Positions 1 through 8,091 are shown, counted from the first letter of the stretch. The stretch: 33,051 bases of DNA from Brevibacterium sp. S22 (GCF_004745485.1 NZ_RHFG01000035.1:1-33051), one strand, 5' to 3'. Numbers and translations are program-made. Notes: generated from the letters alone by a model not told the origin.

Positions 1-736
1 CACGGTCGGAGTCTCCATCGGTGGGTTGTTTCGTCACTTCCGATGATGGGGGCTCCGATCCTTCGTTGCCCTCATCGACACACCGACTGGACTACTGCTC
101 AGTCACCACGCTTCATTCCGCAGAGCCTCCAATCCCACGTTGACATGGTCTGCGAGCAACACTCCTCTAACACCATGTATATTTGGTTCCAGTGATCCGA
201 CTGAGTGATCTAGGACTCGGGAGAGAATCGTGAGAGCTGATCGCACTCTAAGCCGATTCGATGGCATCAACCGGTCACAGACGTCAAATCCACGTCGTTC
301 TGCATAGAACTGGACTGCCATTTCAAAACGCCGAGAGGAGGAACCAAACGATATTTCCGGCCAATAACCCACCAGGCCGCCATGATCTTCGTGCCGCTTG
401 TTACAAGTGTCTGAGCGACAAATACAGGCGAACAGAACTCGACCAAGCGCGCCGTAGGGCATCCAATCGAAAACCCAGACCGGCAACGGTGGACTCACGC
501 CATCAGAGCGTGTTCACAGCCGCACAGGGAGGTACATCTTGCCCTCAACTTGGTGCCGCTGGCTCATCGTGCAACTTGCGCCCGTTCCCGACCGTTCGGA
601 CGGACTAACTTGGCCCGTTGTTTAGAAAACGTCGCATATAGCACCTATTACTAGCATTGCAGTGCTTTGATGGATATCGTGGCAAAGTAGCTTGATCGCC
701 GCGACCAGCTTGTAGCAGCCAGCCTGTCTAGACCTC
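1..736. other. No recognisable gene; possible decayed DNA
   Basis: No reading frame in this stretch has both a convincing start with ribosome binding site and a recognisable family. A leftward open frame at 103-498 (131 codons, GTG start, no Shine-Dalgarno) and a rightward open frame from the window edge to about 195 exist, but neither resembles a family I know. Base composition is closer to 50% GC than the backbone to the right, which fits decayed or imported DNA. A weak promoter-like pair, TTAGAA at 622-627 and TATTAC at 646-651 with an 18-base spacer, could serve the genes starting at 747. Confidence 0.4.
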
Positions 737-746
737 AGGAGTTTGT

Positions 747-932
747 ATGTCGAGACTGAAGAGTGTGATACCCACACGAACAGCAACCACTGCCACGTTC
801 CGACGAAATCCCGAGTTGTTATTCAGCCGAACCGTAACCACACGAAACGATGTTGTCCGACGAAGACGCACCTCCGCATTGCCTTTGAACACATCACGCC
901 CCCACAACTCAACTCGAAACTGGTATGCATGA
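747..932 (+). CDS. Small Arg-rich leader ORF, 61 aa, coupled to next gene
   Basis: This short frame starts at ATG 747 behind a good Shine-Dalgarno (AGGAG at 737-741). Its TGA stop at 930-932 overlaps the ATG of the next gene at 929 in an ATGA arrangement. The predicted product is basic, with an RRRR cluster in the middle, and has no signal peptide or membrane segment. The downstream start has no good ribosome binding site of its own, so translation of this leader may deliver ribosomes to it by coupling. A longer frame reading through from TTG 743 into the membrane protein is the alternative, but it lacks a clear start. I recognise no family, so the peptide may be a leader rather than a functional protein. 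Confidence 0.4.
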   Translation: MSRLKSVIPTRTATTATFRRNPELLFSRTVTTRNDVVRRRRTSALPLNTSRPHNSTRNWYA

Positions 933-1999
933 ACTCTCCTCGAAATACAGGATCAATTGCCGTTATTGTGGGGGCTTCGGTCATCACGCTCGCGCTCATA
1001 CTCTCCGCGTTATATTTCCGTTCGCAAACCAAAGACTCTCCGCCGACGGAAGAGACAGAAGCCCGTGAATCGCAATCAAGTGAAGATCCTCTCTATGATC
1101 GGATGGTTCAAGCGCTTCGCCAACTCGCCGATGAAGAGACTTCACCGTTGCCCAATGACGCACAGACCGCTACTGAAGAGGCGATTTCCGCTTCTGGCGA
1201 GTGGGGGGAGACAGTACGCACGATCGCTCGAGATGATCCGGCCATCGAATCTGCCGATCTAGCTAGTTGCGACCTGCTCAGTGGCGAGTTCGAGTTCCCC
1301 GAGAACGTGACTGGTGCAATGGTCGAATGGAAGTCCCAGCCCGAGGCGGATACGCTCTTTCAAGAGCATCGAGCTTACATTTTCCACAGTACCGAAACCG
1401 ACGCCGACGCCGACGTAACACAGCTCCAGAGCCTGGTGTCAGGGATTCAAGCATCAGTGCCCAACTGTGAGACATTCTCCTCTAGCCAGACCAGTTCTTC
1501 CGTCCAACAGGACCCATATGAATTTGATGCTTTGGCGGACGAGGGGTACCAGTCCGCTGCGTGGGAAATTACTTCGAGTATCAGCGATGACGATCTTGGT
1601 TCCGGACTCTTTTCCGTGCAAGCAAACCGGTTCACTTGGAATCGGGACTTTGCGATCTTCCTTCAGTTGTACGAAGCGCCCCAAGAGGAGCGGACGTACA
1701 CGGAAGAGGAGGAAGACGCTTCTCCTGCGCACGACTCATTGCAGCAAGAGATGCCTGAAACGACAAAAACACTCCTCGACTCGCTCGGAATAGCTGAACC
1801 CGATCCTTTACCAAATATCCAGCCGCCACCAGACGCAGTTCCGGACGATGCCGCTGACGAAGGTGACGAAGAAGACAGCGAGAGTTCCGACGAATCAGAA
1901 GACGACGATTCCGACGACGCAATCCGCGATGCTCTTTGCGACAAACCACTTCTTCCCGTTGATATTCAAGAAAAGTGCGAAGAATACGAGAATGAATGA
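929..1999 (+). CDS. Hypothetical membrane-anchored acidic protein
   Basis: This 356-residue protein has a single hydrophobic segment at about residues 8-30 (AVIVGASVITLALILSALYF), then a long, strongly acidic region expected outside the membrane. Low-complexity Glu/Asp/Ser stretches occur near residues 35-50 and 290-340, the latter preceded by a proline-rich patch. Between them lies a moderately ordered region with several Trp residues and a few Cys that could form disulfides. I chose ATG 929 because it puts the membrane segment at the N terminus and overlaps the leader ORF stop as ATGA; a TTG start at 743 is open but less likely. The gene overlaps the next one by 8 bases, so the two are probably co-translated. 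No family recognised; a cell-surface role is inference. Confidence 0.65.
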   Translation: MNSPRNTGSIAVIVGASVITLALILSALYFRSQTKDSPPTEETEARESQSSEDPLYDRMVQALRQLADEETSPLPNDAQTATEEAISASGEWGETVRTIARDDPAIESADLASCDLLSGEFEFPENVTGAMVEWKSQPEADTLFQEHRAYIFHSTETDADADVTQLQSLVSGIQASVPNCETFSSSQTSSSVQQDPYEFDALADEGYQSAAWEITSSISDDDLGSGLFSVQANRFTWNRDFAIFLQLYEAPQEERTYTEEEEDASPAHDSLQQEMPETTKTLLDSLGIAEPDPLPNIQPPPDAVPDDAADEGDEEDSESSDESEDDDSDDAIRDALCDKPLLPVDIQEKCEEYENE

Positions 2000-2714
2000 C
2001 GATGGTGAAACCCCAATGAACGAATCGGACTCTCATCGACCACAACAGCATCAGCCTTTATCGGATAAGCCTCCACCTCCACCCTCATCAGACTTCCGGT
2101 CTACAGATTCTGAGCCGAATCGTGAAACCAGCAGGAATGCTAAGACCAGAACCTACGCAATCACGAAACCTGCAATGATCATCGCGCTGAGCATTCTTGC
2201 GCTCGGGCTTGCCGCGTTTTTCATCATTGTCAAGGTCCTCCCCAGCGGAGTCAGTCAAGGAGAACACAGAGCAGCACCACCCAGCTCGGCATCTCCGACG
2301 CAGGAAGCTCGTCCTGCAGATACATCGCGAAGCACAGAACAGAGTCCTGCCCAGGAATCGGAGTCCACACCAGACGAAACTGTTGCCTCAGACCCCGAAA
2401 CCACAGGAGCTTGCCCAGAGGGACAGTCCGAGGCGTATATGGGTACTACGGCGGAGTATACGGTTCGAATATGCGATATATCTCCTAATTCAGATGAAAG
2501 TACTTACGTCGGTGGCAGTGACGAGCTCGGCTACGTAGTGTTTCCGGCAACCGTCTCCAACGGTTCGTCCGGCACAACCCTTACGGCAGAAAATGGATCG
2601 ACCTCTTATAAGATCAATTACCTGGGTCTGACCATATTCAAAAATGATGAAGAAGTTAAAAATCAAGAATGGCAGTCGGGCAACATGGAAGACCTCCATC
2701 CTGGCGGAGATTGA
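1992..2714 (+). CDS. Hypothetical membrane protein, Pro-rich N terminus
   Basis: The 240-residue product has a hydrophilic N terminus with a run of prolines (about residues 27-31), a single membrane segment at about 61-82, a Pro/Ser/Thr/Glu-rich linker, and a compact C-terminal domain from about 138 containing two Cys. That domain, with the pattern of a short beta-rich fold around GYVVFPATV and YKINYLGLTIF, resembles small extracytoplasmic domains I associate with other actinobacterial surface proteins, but I cannot name the family. ATG 1992 overlaps the upstream stop; ATG 2016 is an alternative. Topology is presumed N-in, C-out. It is probably in one operon with the gene at 929. Confidence 0.65.
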   Translation: MNDDGETPMNESDSHRPQQHQPLSDKPPPPPSSDFRSTDSEPNRETSRNAKTRTYAITKPAMIIALSILALGLAAFFIIVKVLPSGVSQGEHRAAPPSSASPTQEARPADTSRSTEQSPAQESESTPDETVASDPETTGACPEGQSEAYMGTTAEYTVRICDISPNSDESTYVGGSDELGYVVFPATVSNGSSGTTLTAENGSTSYKINYLGLTIFKNDEEVKNQEWQSGNMEDLHPGGD

Positions 2715-2841
2715 TAAGACAAAGAAATAATGAATAGAAATATCAAACAAGAATTTGATCACACGTAGCAGCTTTTGTCTGAGTTGCACCGGACCGCCAC
2801 GAAACCAATCTTCCCGTCGGATAAAGGAAGGCTCTTTACAC

Positions 2842-3690
2842 ATGGGTAGTAACCAGAATGCAGACCACCCTGGCGACGATGAGCGGGAGCTTACTGAACA
2901 AGCAATTCGCCATCTATCCAGCTTCAGCGCTTCCAATTTTGCCGATTCGAACATTGAGCCGACCACACTAGCGCTACTGGCTGAACACCGTCATGACCTT
3001 TGGCCATCGATACTACGGCATCCTCAGTGCTATCCAGAATTAGCACATTGGATCAATCAAAAGAGTGCGGAAGCGAGATCTTCGAGCGACAACAGAGCAC
3101 ATTACGAACAGTGGCTATCTCATTTTCAAATTCAGAATGGCAGGAATCCCACAGAGAGAGAATACAAACACGCCGTTGCCAGCGGCCTAATTCTGGATGA
3201 TTGTAGAGACCCGAACGCTTCAGCACCGCAAACGCCCGCAGGAGATAATCACCTGGCGACGGGGACAAAACAATTCTTCAATCCCCGAGTCACCCCTTCC
3301 ACACCACCGACAGTAGCCTCTGCAGATCAGGAAACGGCGTCAGGCTCTGGCATGCGCAGAAAGCAAGCGAGGTTCTTTGATGCTTTAGTTGACGCCTCGT
3401 TTAATACATATATCAGTGTTCACTGGGCGAGCATCCTCTACCGTATTTCCATAGTCGTGGCTGGCATTACCGGTTTGGTCGCAATATTGATTGGTCTGGA
3501 GGTAAGCCAGAACCAAGACGAAATAGGCTATTTCTTCCTCGGCCTAGTCGGAGGTATCTGCGTACCACTAATCTGGCTCATACTGGTCAGACTAATCCTG
3601 GAGTTCTCTGTTGCCACTATTCAGACGGCGAAGCAGTCAAAACGCAGTAATGAATTATTGGAAGACCTGACCGAGTTGCTCAGGAAATGA
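2842..3690 (+). CDS. LRV-repeat and DUF4282 membrane protein
   Basis: This 282-residue protein has two recognisable parts. Residues about 35-72 match the actinobacterial variant leucine-rich repeat pattern (LALLAEHRHDLWPSI followed by YPELAHWI). Residues about 177-270 match DUF4282: an entry motif RFFDALVDASF, two membrane helices at about 199-219 and 229-252, and a conserved basic tail after LILVRLILEF. A proline- and serine-rich linker joins them. The start at ATG 2842 is chosen for the GGAAG Shine-Dalgarno at 2826-2830; the upstream ATC/TTG-type extension lacks one. It lies 127 bases after the preceding membrane protein and may share its transcript. Function is unknown for both domains; the LRV part suggests protein binding on the cytoplasmic side. 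An IS remnant begins immediately after the stop codon. Confidence 0.75.
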   Translation: MGSNQNADHPGDDERELTEQAIRHLSSFSASNFADSNIEPTTLALLAEHRHDLWPSILRHPQCYPELAHWINQKSAEARSSSDNRAHYEQWLSHFQIQNGRNPTEREYKHAVASGLILDDCRDPNASAPQTPAGDNHLATGTKQFFNPRVTPSTPPTVASADQETASGSGMRRKQARFFDALVDASFNTYISVHWASILYRISIVVAGITGLVAILIGLEVSQNQDEIGYFFLGLVGGICVPLIWLILVRLILEFSVATIQTAKQSKRSNELLEDLTELLRK

Positions 3691-3852
3691 CTAGAGCGTG
3701 TCTCCTTAAAATTGGAGTTCTGACATGGAATCGTGGATCCCGTAACTGTTCGTACTCAACTTTCAGGCTCCATGTGGGAGACCATCGCGCAGCTCTTCCC
3801 ACCCAGAGTCGGCCGACGAGGTCGCCCCTGGGCCGACAACAGAACAATCCCC
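3691..3852 (+). mobile_element. IS5-family transposase remnant (5' end only)
   Basis: The frame from 3733 encodes LSGSMWETIAQLFPP followed by a GRRGRPW motif and DNRTI, the conserved start of IS5-family transposases (DUF4096 region). Similarity stops at about residue 40, near base 3850, where the frame runs into unrelated protein sequence. The likely left terminal repeat is GAGCGTGTCTCCTTAAA starting at 3694, preceded by CTA, a plausible IS5-type target. No catalytic DDE region or right end is present, so this is an inactive fragment. It sits directly after the stop of the DUF4282 gene and replaces the start of the gene that follows. Confidence 0.7.
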
Positions 3853-4584
3853 GATGGCTTCACCGCCACGGCCCACGACCTCGATGACGCTAAGTTGTGC
3901 GCGGTCGACCTCGATCTCGACTACGCAGACGGTCAGCCCGGATCGATCACCAGCACCGTCGATCCCTTCGGTCAGAATGACCATAAGCTGCGACTCCTGC
4001 TCAAGAAGGTCAATGACCAGGGAGACTCTGTCACCGGTGCTGAGGGCCTCGTCGCATGGATCGCCTAGGACATCAAGAAGGAAAAGGCCGACGGTGTCGA
4101 AGACGAGCAGATCTCCAAGAACTACAGCAGCTTCTTCGGCCAGGCTGTCGATTGGGACGCCGACAAGTATGTCAACCCCTACAACAGCGGAGAAGACGTC
4201 CTCTACCGGCACCTTAAGATCAACGAACAGCTGGGAATGACCGAGGTCGAAGTCATCCCCAGGGCGATGGGCGAGAATGAGGACGACGTCCGTTCGGCTT
4301 CCGAGCTGGATGAGTCTGCCCCCAAGTCGGGAACCTGTATCAGCGACGACCTGTCGACGATGACCGTCGTCGACAACTGTTCTGCCTCGGAGACCGACCC
4401 GGATCATGCCACCAATGTGGAACTGCCGATTTACAGCACACCGGACAACGATGACATCGATGACAAGAGGATCAGCACATTCGCCGAGATCCAGATGTCG
4501 GTGATGTCCGATGGCACGATCGGCATCGGAGGCGAGGTCTCCGACTACATGCGCGACAGCAACGACGACTGGATCGCACAGTGA
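3853..4584 (+). pseudogene. Truncated hypothetical protein gene with internal stop
   Basis: In the frame continuing from the IS remnant, about 240 codons of acidic protein sequence can be read to TGA 4584, broken only by TAG at 4066-4068. Sequence on both sides is compositionally continuous (VAWIA, stop, DIKKEK), and a CAG to TAG change would explain the stop. The original start is missing, replaced by the transposase fragment. ATG 4237 could begin a residual 115-residue product, but this is unlikely to be functional. The residual protein is soluble-looking with several Cys and no recognisable family; it may have been a secreted or lipoprotein ectodomain. Its GC content is higher than that of the genes to its left. 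Confidence 0.7.
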
Positions 4585-4601
4585 TCCTGACGTCATCGAA
4601 T

Positions 4602-4641
4602 GAGAACGCCCGGGGCCACGGCCTCGGGGGTTCTCATTTCA
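4602..4641 (+). terminator. Hairpin after the pseudogene
   Basis: GAGAACGCCCGGGGCC pairs with GGCCTCGGGGGTTCTC across a two-base loop with two mismatches, followed by ATTTC. It sits 17 bases after the pseudogene stop. The U tract is short, so termination strength is uncertain. Confidence 0.65.
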
Positions 4642-4890
4642 CCATTATCGTCAGCCAATCTCGGGCTCATCCTGCCTCTGAGGATGTTCCTGCTTGTCAG
4701 TCCGTGCGAGCTTCGACACTGTGCCCTGAACCCCCTCGTAGACTCCCGCCGCGAACTGCTCGCGCCTGGGGGCGCGTTCGTTGCGGCTATACGCTACGCA
4801 TCGCCTGACTCACCAAGAGCAATGCCAGGACAGGCTCGGGTCCAACATCTTGAAGATTCTGATGGCCGCCTAAGAGTGCTGCCACAAAAA
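4642..4890. other. Gap with no recognised gene
   Basis: This stretch between two terminators has a high-GC open frame on the plus strand (part of 4600-5019) but no ribosome binding site and no recognisable motif. I see no RNA gene or operator in it. Confidence 0.4.
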
Positions 4891-4935
4891 GCAAAAAAAC
4901 GGGAAGTCACAGCCTCTATAGCCATGACTCCCCGT
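4891..4935 (-). terminator. Rho-independent terminator of the lipoprotein gene
   Basis: On the minus strand, ACGGGGAGTCA pairs with a near-perfect complement (one mismatch) around a 15-base loop, and is followed by a run of seven T before GCTTTTTG. It lies 17 bases beyond the lipoprotein stop codon. Confidence 0.85.
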
Positions 4936-4951
4936 ATCCCGGACATTCCGT

Positions 4952-5554
4952 TTAGCCGCCGCAGAGACTCCCCTGCAAGTCGCAATACTCCACCTGGTCA
5001 TCGGCAACGTTGTCGATAGCCGAGTCGATATCAGCCAACTCTTCGGGAATCACCATGCTGACACCATCGAGTTGCTTTTCCTCCTTCTCGAAAGCGATCC
5101 CTTCTGCCATGTCGCCTTCAATGTAGACCGAGTCCGAGTCAGGCATCGAAACGGGATACAAAGGAATGTCATAATCGGATTCGGAAGTAGGGTCCGACCC
5201 TTCCACCCCCTCTTGATTCGCCTTGTAGCAAAACGGAGTGTCACTACCTAGCTCACCAGCTACCTCCGCCGAGGCAGTGGACTCATCGTATGTGTAGAGC
5301 GCGAGTTCGCTCTCCCTCGTGTCAGCGCTCATGTCTTGCGGGTCCATCGCGACCGGTCCTTGGACCATCGCCAAGGTTTCGCTCTTGTCCGTGCTAGACA
5401 GCTCTAAGGGGCAATTCTGTGCGAACCATTCCTCAGGCGATGCATCACCTGAGTCGCCGCCAGCGGCATCATCACCCCCTCCCGAGCATCCGACGAGGAC
5501 GAGTATGAGGGCTACGACCGGGACGGCGAGTGATGCAGTGCGACTACTACGCAT
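4952..5554 (-). CDS. Hypothetical lipoprotein
   Basis: This is a 200-residue predicted lipoprotein. Starting from ATG 5554 gives a basic n-region (MRSSR), a hydrophobic core and the lipobox LVGC, followed by a Gly/Asp/Ser linker. The start is supported by GGAG about 9 bases upstream on the minus strand; an in-frame extension to 5587 would spoil the signal peptide. The mature part is acidic, with four Cys, including CDLQGSLC at the end, that could form disulfides after export. I recognise no family. The gene stands alone, with its own promoter and terminator, so it is a single-gene unit in a variable region. Confidence 0.75.
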   Translation of the reverse strand: MRSSRTASLAVPVVALILVLVGCSGGGDDAAGGDSGDASPEEWFAQNCPLELSSTDKSETLAMVQGPVAMDPQDMSADTRESELALYTYDESTASAEVAGELGSDTPFCYKANQEGVEGSDPTSESDYDIPLYPVSMPDSDSVYIEGDMAEGIAFEKEEKQLDGVSMVIPEELADIDSAIDNVADDQVEYCDLQGSLCGG

Positions 5555-5589
5555 GGTGGGGACTCCTTCACTGTGAGATGACAACACTC

Positions 5590-5617
5590 CTAGTACAAGT
5601 TAGCCTGTAGTGCCCAA
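5590..5617 (-). promoter_or_regulatory. Putative promoter of the lipoprotein gene
   Basis: On the minus strand TTGGGC (5617-5612) and TACTAG (5595-5590) are separated by 16 bases, giving a transcript start about 30 bases ahead of ATG 5554. Confidence 0.45.
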
Positions 5618-5994
5618 CTAGGTCCACCCTGGTGACTTCAGCCGTCGCCAGCGGAGTCCAACACGCGGAGACGGTCCTGACACTCAGAACCAATTAAGAG
5701 ACACACCCTAGTAGCATCAAGGCAACAGCAGCGCCGCGCTCAAACGAGCGCCGACCGTACGAAAGAGGTCCGTACTCTCAAGGTCTAAGATAAGCCGCTA
5801 GAGGCTCGGGCTTCCGTTGCGTCGTTCGGGCCATACCCGGGTCCGAGGCTGCTTTACCTCACTGTCAGCCGCTCAGTCCCAGCCAGCCGCGCCCGTACCG
5901 TGACCACATTTTGACCACATGATTCCAGGAATCGCCGGGATGCGACGGGAATCGGCCAGCACCGCCGGACCCCCATCTGCCCCGGAAATAAGCG
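5618..5994. other. Intergenic region with possible recombination scar
   Basis: No gene is supported here. Bases 5901-5920 hold the 9-mer TGACCACAT twice with an 11-base period, followed at once by a 13-base palindrome (GATTCCAGGAATC, 5921-5933). Read leftward in one frame the repeats encode MWSKCGHG shortly before a stop, which resembles the tail of some actinobacterial phage-type integrases. With tRNA-Ser 90 bases away, an old integration end is possible but unproven. Confidence 0.35.
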
Positions 5995-6020
5995 GAAGCC
6001 CCCGGTTTCCCGGGGGCTTC
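5995..6020 (-). terminator. Terminator after tRNA-Ser
   Basis: A perfect 11-base GC-rich stem (GAAGCCCCCGG / CCGGGGGCTTC) with a short loop lies 6 bases beyond the tRNA 3' end, followed on the minus strand by CGCTTATTTCC. It is a near-textbook tRNA terminator with a weak T tract. Confidence 0.75.
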
Positions 6021-6026
6021 TAACTG

Positions 6027-6111
6027 CGGAGGATAGGGGATTCGAACCCCTGAGGGCGTTAACCCAACCCGCGTTCCAGGCGAGCGCCATAGGCCACTAG
6101 GCGAATCCTCC
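6027..6111 (-). tRNA. tRNA-Ser(GGA)
   Basis: The minus strand folds into an 85-base class II tRNA. The acceptor arm pairs GGAGGAT with ATCCTCC, with discriminator G. The anticodon loop CTGGAAC carries GGA, reading UCC and UCU serine codons. A long variable arm of the serine type and the T loop GGTTCGAATCC are present. CCA is not encoded. The transcript would start only a few bases before the 5' end, from GATAAG at 6121-6126, and stop at the adjacent hairpin. Confidence 0.96.
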
Positions 6112-6120
6112 GCGAGCCAG

Positions 6121-6149
6121 CTTATCCGAGTCGTGACGACAATGCGAAA
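6121..6149 (-). promoter_or_regulatory. Putative promoter of tRNA-Ser
   Basis: On the minus strand TTTCGC (6149-6144) and GATAAG (6126-6121) are 17 bases apart, and the -10 ends 9 bases before the tRNA 5' end. Confidence 0.5.
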
Positions 6150-6250
6150 TCGCAGTGGCCGAGTGTGAACCATCCCACGTCCTGCGGGTGAAGAACCCTG
6201 CCCACGGCAGGTCCCGCTGCCTCGCGAGCTTCTGGCCCCGCCCACTCGTT

Positions 6251-6280
6251 TTGTGTGCCGAGGTCGCTCTCGACTAGACT
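6251..6280 (+). promoter_or_regulatory. Putative promoter of ffs
   Basis: TTGTGT (6251-6256) and TAGACT (6275-6280) are separated by 18 bases. Initiation 7-8 bases downstream falls exactly at the first base of the SRP RNA stem at 6288. Confidence 0.65.
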
Positions 6281-6287
6281 GGTCGCT

Positions 6288-6375
6288 GGCTCCCCGTGCG
6301 GCGTCATCTTGTGAACTCCCCCAGGGCCGGAAGGCAGCAAGGGTAAGCGAGCTCTGGCGGGTGCACGGGGAGTCC
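6288..6375 (+). ncRNA. ffs: Small signal recognition particle RNA (4.5S type)
   Basis: This RNA is the scaffold of the signal recognition particle, binding Ffh to target membrane and secreted proteins to FtsY and the translocon. The ends GGCTCCCCGTGC and GCACGGGGAGTCC pair into a long terminal stem. The centre has the conserved domain IV: AGGGCCGGAAGGCAGCAAGGGTA-like, with the GGAA tetraloop and the asymmetric internal loop that Ffh contacts. The length of about 88-95 bases matches the Alu-less bacterial small class. A run of five T at 6376-6380 follows directly. It is divergent from tRNA-Ser. Confidence 0.93.
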
Positions 6376-6560
6376 TTTTTGCCTGAAGATCACAATTTCA
6401 CAACTCCCCTTTTCCCCCGTCGGCCCAGGTCAGTCCCGCCGACAATGCCCCGCGGTCGCCTATTTCCAGGGTTGAGAAGCGCTTTCGTTAATACTTTCGT
6501 GATTTCACTTCATTACCATTGTTCGCAGCTCTCATCCCTGTGTTCGAACGAGGTTCCCTG

Positions 6561-8060
6561 TTGCCCAAGAAGATCCAAGGGGCTATTGCCGCCTTTTCGG
6601 TGCTTGCCCTGCTCACGGCGTGCACGCCGTCGAGCTCCGACCCCGACGCGACTCGCAAAGATGCGAAGACCGCCGAGGCAGCCGCCGATCCCGTCTTCCG
6701 CGTCGGTGCCATCACGAACGACTCGGCCGAGACCGCCGCCGAGGCGGCCCCGTCTTCCCCGCCCACCGATGAGGCGACATCCACCGCGGCCCCGAGCGCA
6801 TCAGCACCGGCAGCCATCCCGACCGGCGACGCTTTCGGAGAGGTCGTCGAATCCGGTGACGAGCTCGATCTCGAAGCCGGGCAGCGCATCGGCATCGCCG
6901 TCGAGAACGCCACCCTCACCGACGTCTCCGTCACCGAGCAGGAGCACCCCCGCATCACCGCCGACCCGGGCACCTTCTTCGACGTCTCCGGCACCACCCT
7001 CGACACCGATGACGATGCGCAGGCGGGCTCTTCGACCCCGACGTCCACGTCTTCCGAACCGAGCGACAGCTCCTCATCCGAGGCCGCCTCGGGCGAGACC
7101 AAAGACAAGGACGGCGCCGAGGCGGTCACCGCCCCTGCAGAGTCCGCCGCCTGGATCTCCCGCTATGATCTCGTCGCCGACAGCGAGTACACCGTGGAGG
7201 CCACCGCCACCACACCAGACGGGGACGAAGCCGAGCTCAAGACCACGGTGGCCGTCGGTGCCACCACCGCCGCGCCGATGTCGGTGCGCACGACGCTCGC
7301 CGACGATCAGACGGTCGGCGTCGCCGCTCCCATCATCCTCAGCTTCGGCTCCACCGTGTCCGAAGACTTCCGCGACGATGTGGAACGCAGACTCTCGGTG
7401 AAGGTCACCGACAAGGACGGCAAGGAGCGCAAGGTCGAAGGGTCCTGGGGATGGCTGTACGACGATCCGCAGTCCCGACTGCACTTCCGCCCGAAGGAGT
7501 TCTGGCCCGCCCATTCGAAGGTCTCCGTCGACGTGCCGCTGAAGAATGTGCCCACGGGCGAGAACAGCGTGGGGCAGAACGACCTCACCCTCGATTTCGA
7601 GATCGGCCGCAAACAGGTCGTCGAGGCAAGCGCGAAGACCCACCGCATGGTCGTCACCCGTGACGGCAAAGAGGTGATGGACTTCCCCGCATCCCTCGGC
7701 GCCCCGAAATCTCCGTCGTACAACGGCACCCACGTGGTGATGTCGAAGGCCGCCGACTACACGATGAAGTCAGAGCAGTGGGACTATGAGACCGATGTGC
7801 AGTGGGCCGTGCGCATCCACAACAACGGCGAATTCATCCATGCCGCCCCCTGGTCGACCGGCGTCCAAGGTTCGCAGAACGTCTCCCACGGCTGCATCAA
7901 CCTCTCGACCCAACGGGCGAAGCAGTACTTCGATTCGGCGATCTTCGGCGACCCCGTCGAGATCACCGGCTCCCACGTGAGCCTGTCGACTCAGGACAGC
8001 GACATCTCCGACTGGGTCTACAGCTGGAAAGACTGGCAGAAGCTGAGCGCGCTCGACTGA
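6561..8060 (+). CDS. L,D-transpeptidase (YkuD) lipoprotein with Ig-like domain
   Basis: This enzyme is predicted to form 3-3 (and possibly anchoring) cross-links in peptidoglycan outside the membrane. The 499-residue product from TTG 6561 has a lipobox (LLTAC) after a short signal peptide, then a long Ala/Ser/Thr/Asp-rich linker. A bacterial Ig-like domain follows (about residues 230-330, around PIILSFGSTV and VEGSWGWLYDD), then a C-terminal YkuD domain. The catalytic motif SHGCINLS places the nucleophile at Cys445, with an upstream HAAPW His. This layout matches actinobacterial Ldt enzymes such as mycobacterial LdtB-type. The TTG start is chosen for GAGG a few bases upstream and because it gives a proper signal peptide; an earlier TTG at 6519 is open. 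The neighbour at 8092 is convergent. Confidence 0.92.
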   Translation: MPKKIQGAIAAFSVLALLTACTPSSSDPDATRKDAKTAEAAADPVFRVGAITNDSAETAAEAAPSSPPTDEATSTAAPSASAPAAIPTGDAFGEVVESGDELDLEAGQRIGIAVENATLTDVSVTEQEHPRITADPGTFFDVSGTTLDTDDDAQAGSSTPTSTSSEPSDSSSSEAASGETKDKDGAEAVTAPAESAAWISRYDLVADSEYTVEATATTPDGDEAELKTTVAVGATTAAPMSVRTTLADDQTVGVAAPIILSFGSTVSEDFRDDVERRLSVKVTDKDGKERKVEGSWGWLYDDPQSRLHFRPKEFWPAHSKVSVDVPLKNVPTGENSVGQNDLTLDFEIGRKQVVEASAKTHRMVVTRDGKEVMDFPASLGAPKSPSYNGTHVVMSKAADYTMKSEQWDYETDVQWAVRIHNNGEFIHAAPWSTGVQGSQNVSHGCINLSTQRAKQYFDSAIFGDPVEITGSHVSLSTQDSDISDWVYSWKDWQKLSALD

Positions 8061-8091
8061 GCACGCCCTGCTTCCCGGCCGGCCCCCTGTT

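Noticed and set aside
103..498. 131-codon leftward open frame near the left edge
   Set aside because: GTG start with no ribosome binding site, no recognisable family, and atypical composition; not supported as a gene.
6253..7401. Long rightward frame overlapping ffs and the transpeptidase gene
   Set aside because: Runs through the SRP RNA and shadows the transpeptidase in another frame, with Pro/Arg/Ser-rich translation typical of GC-rich shadow frames.
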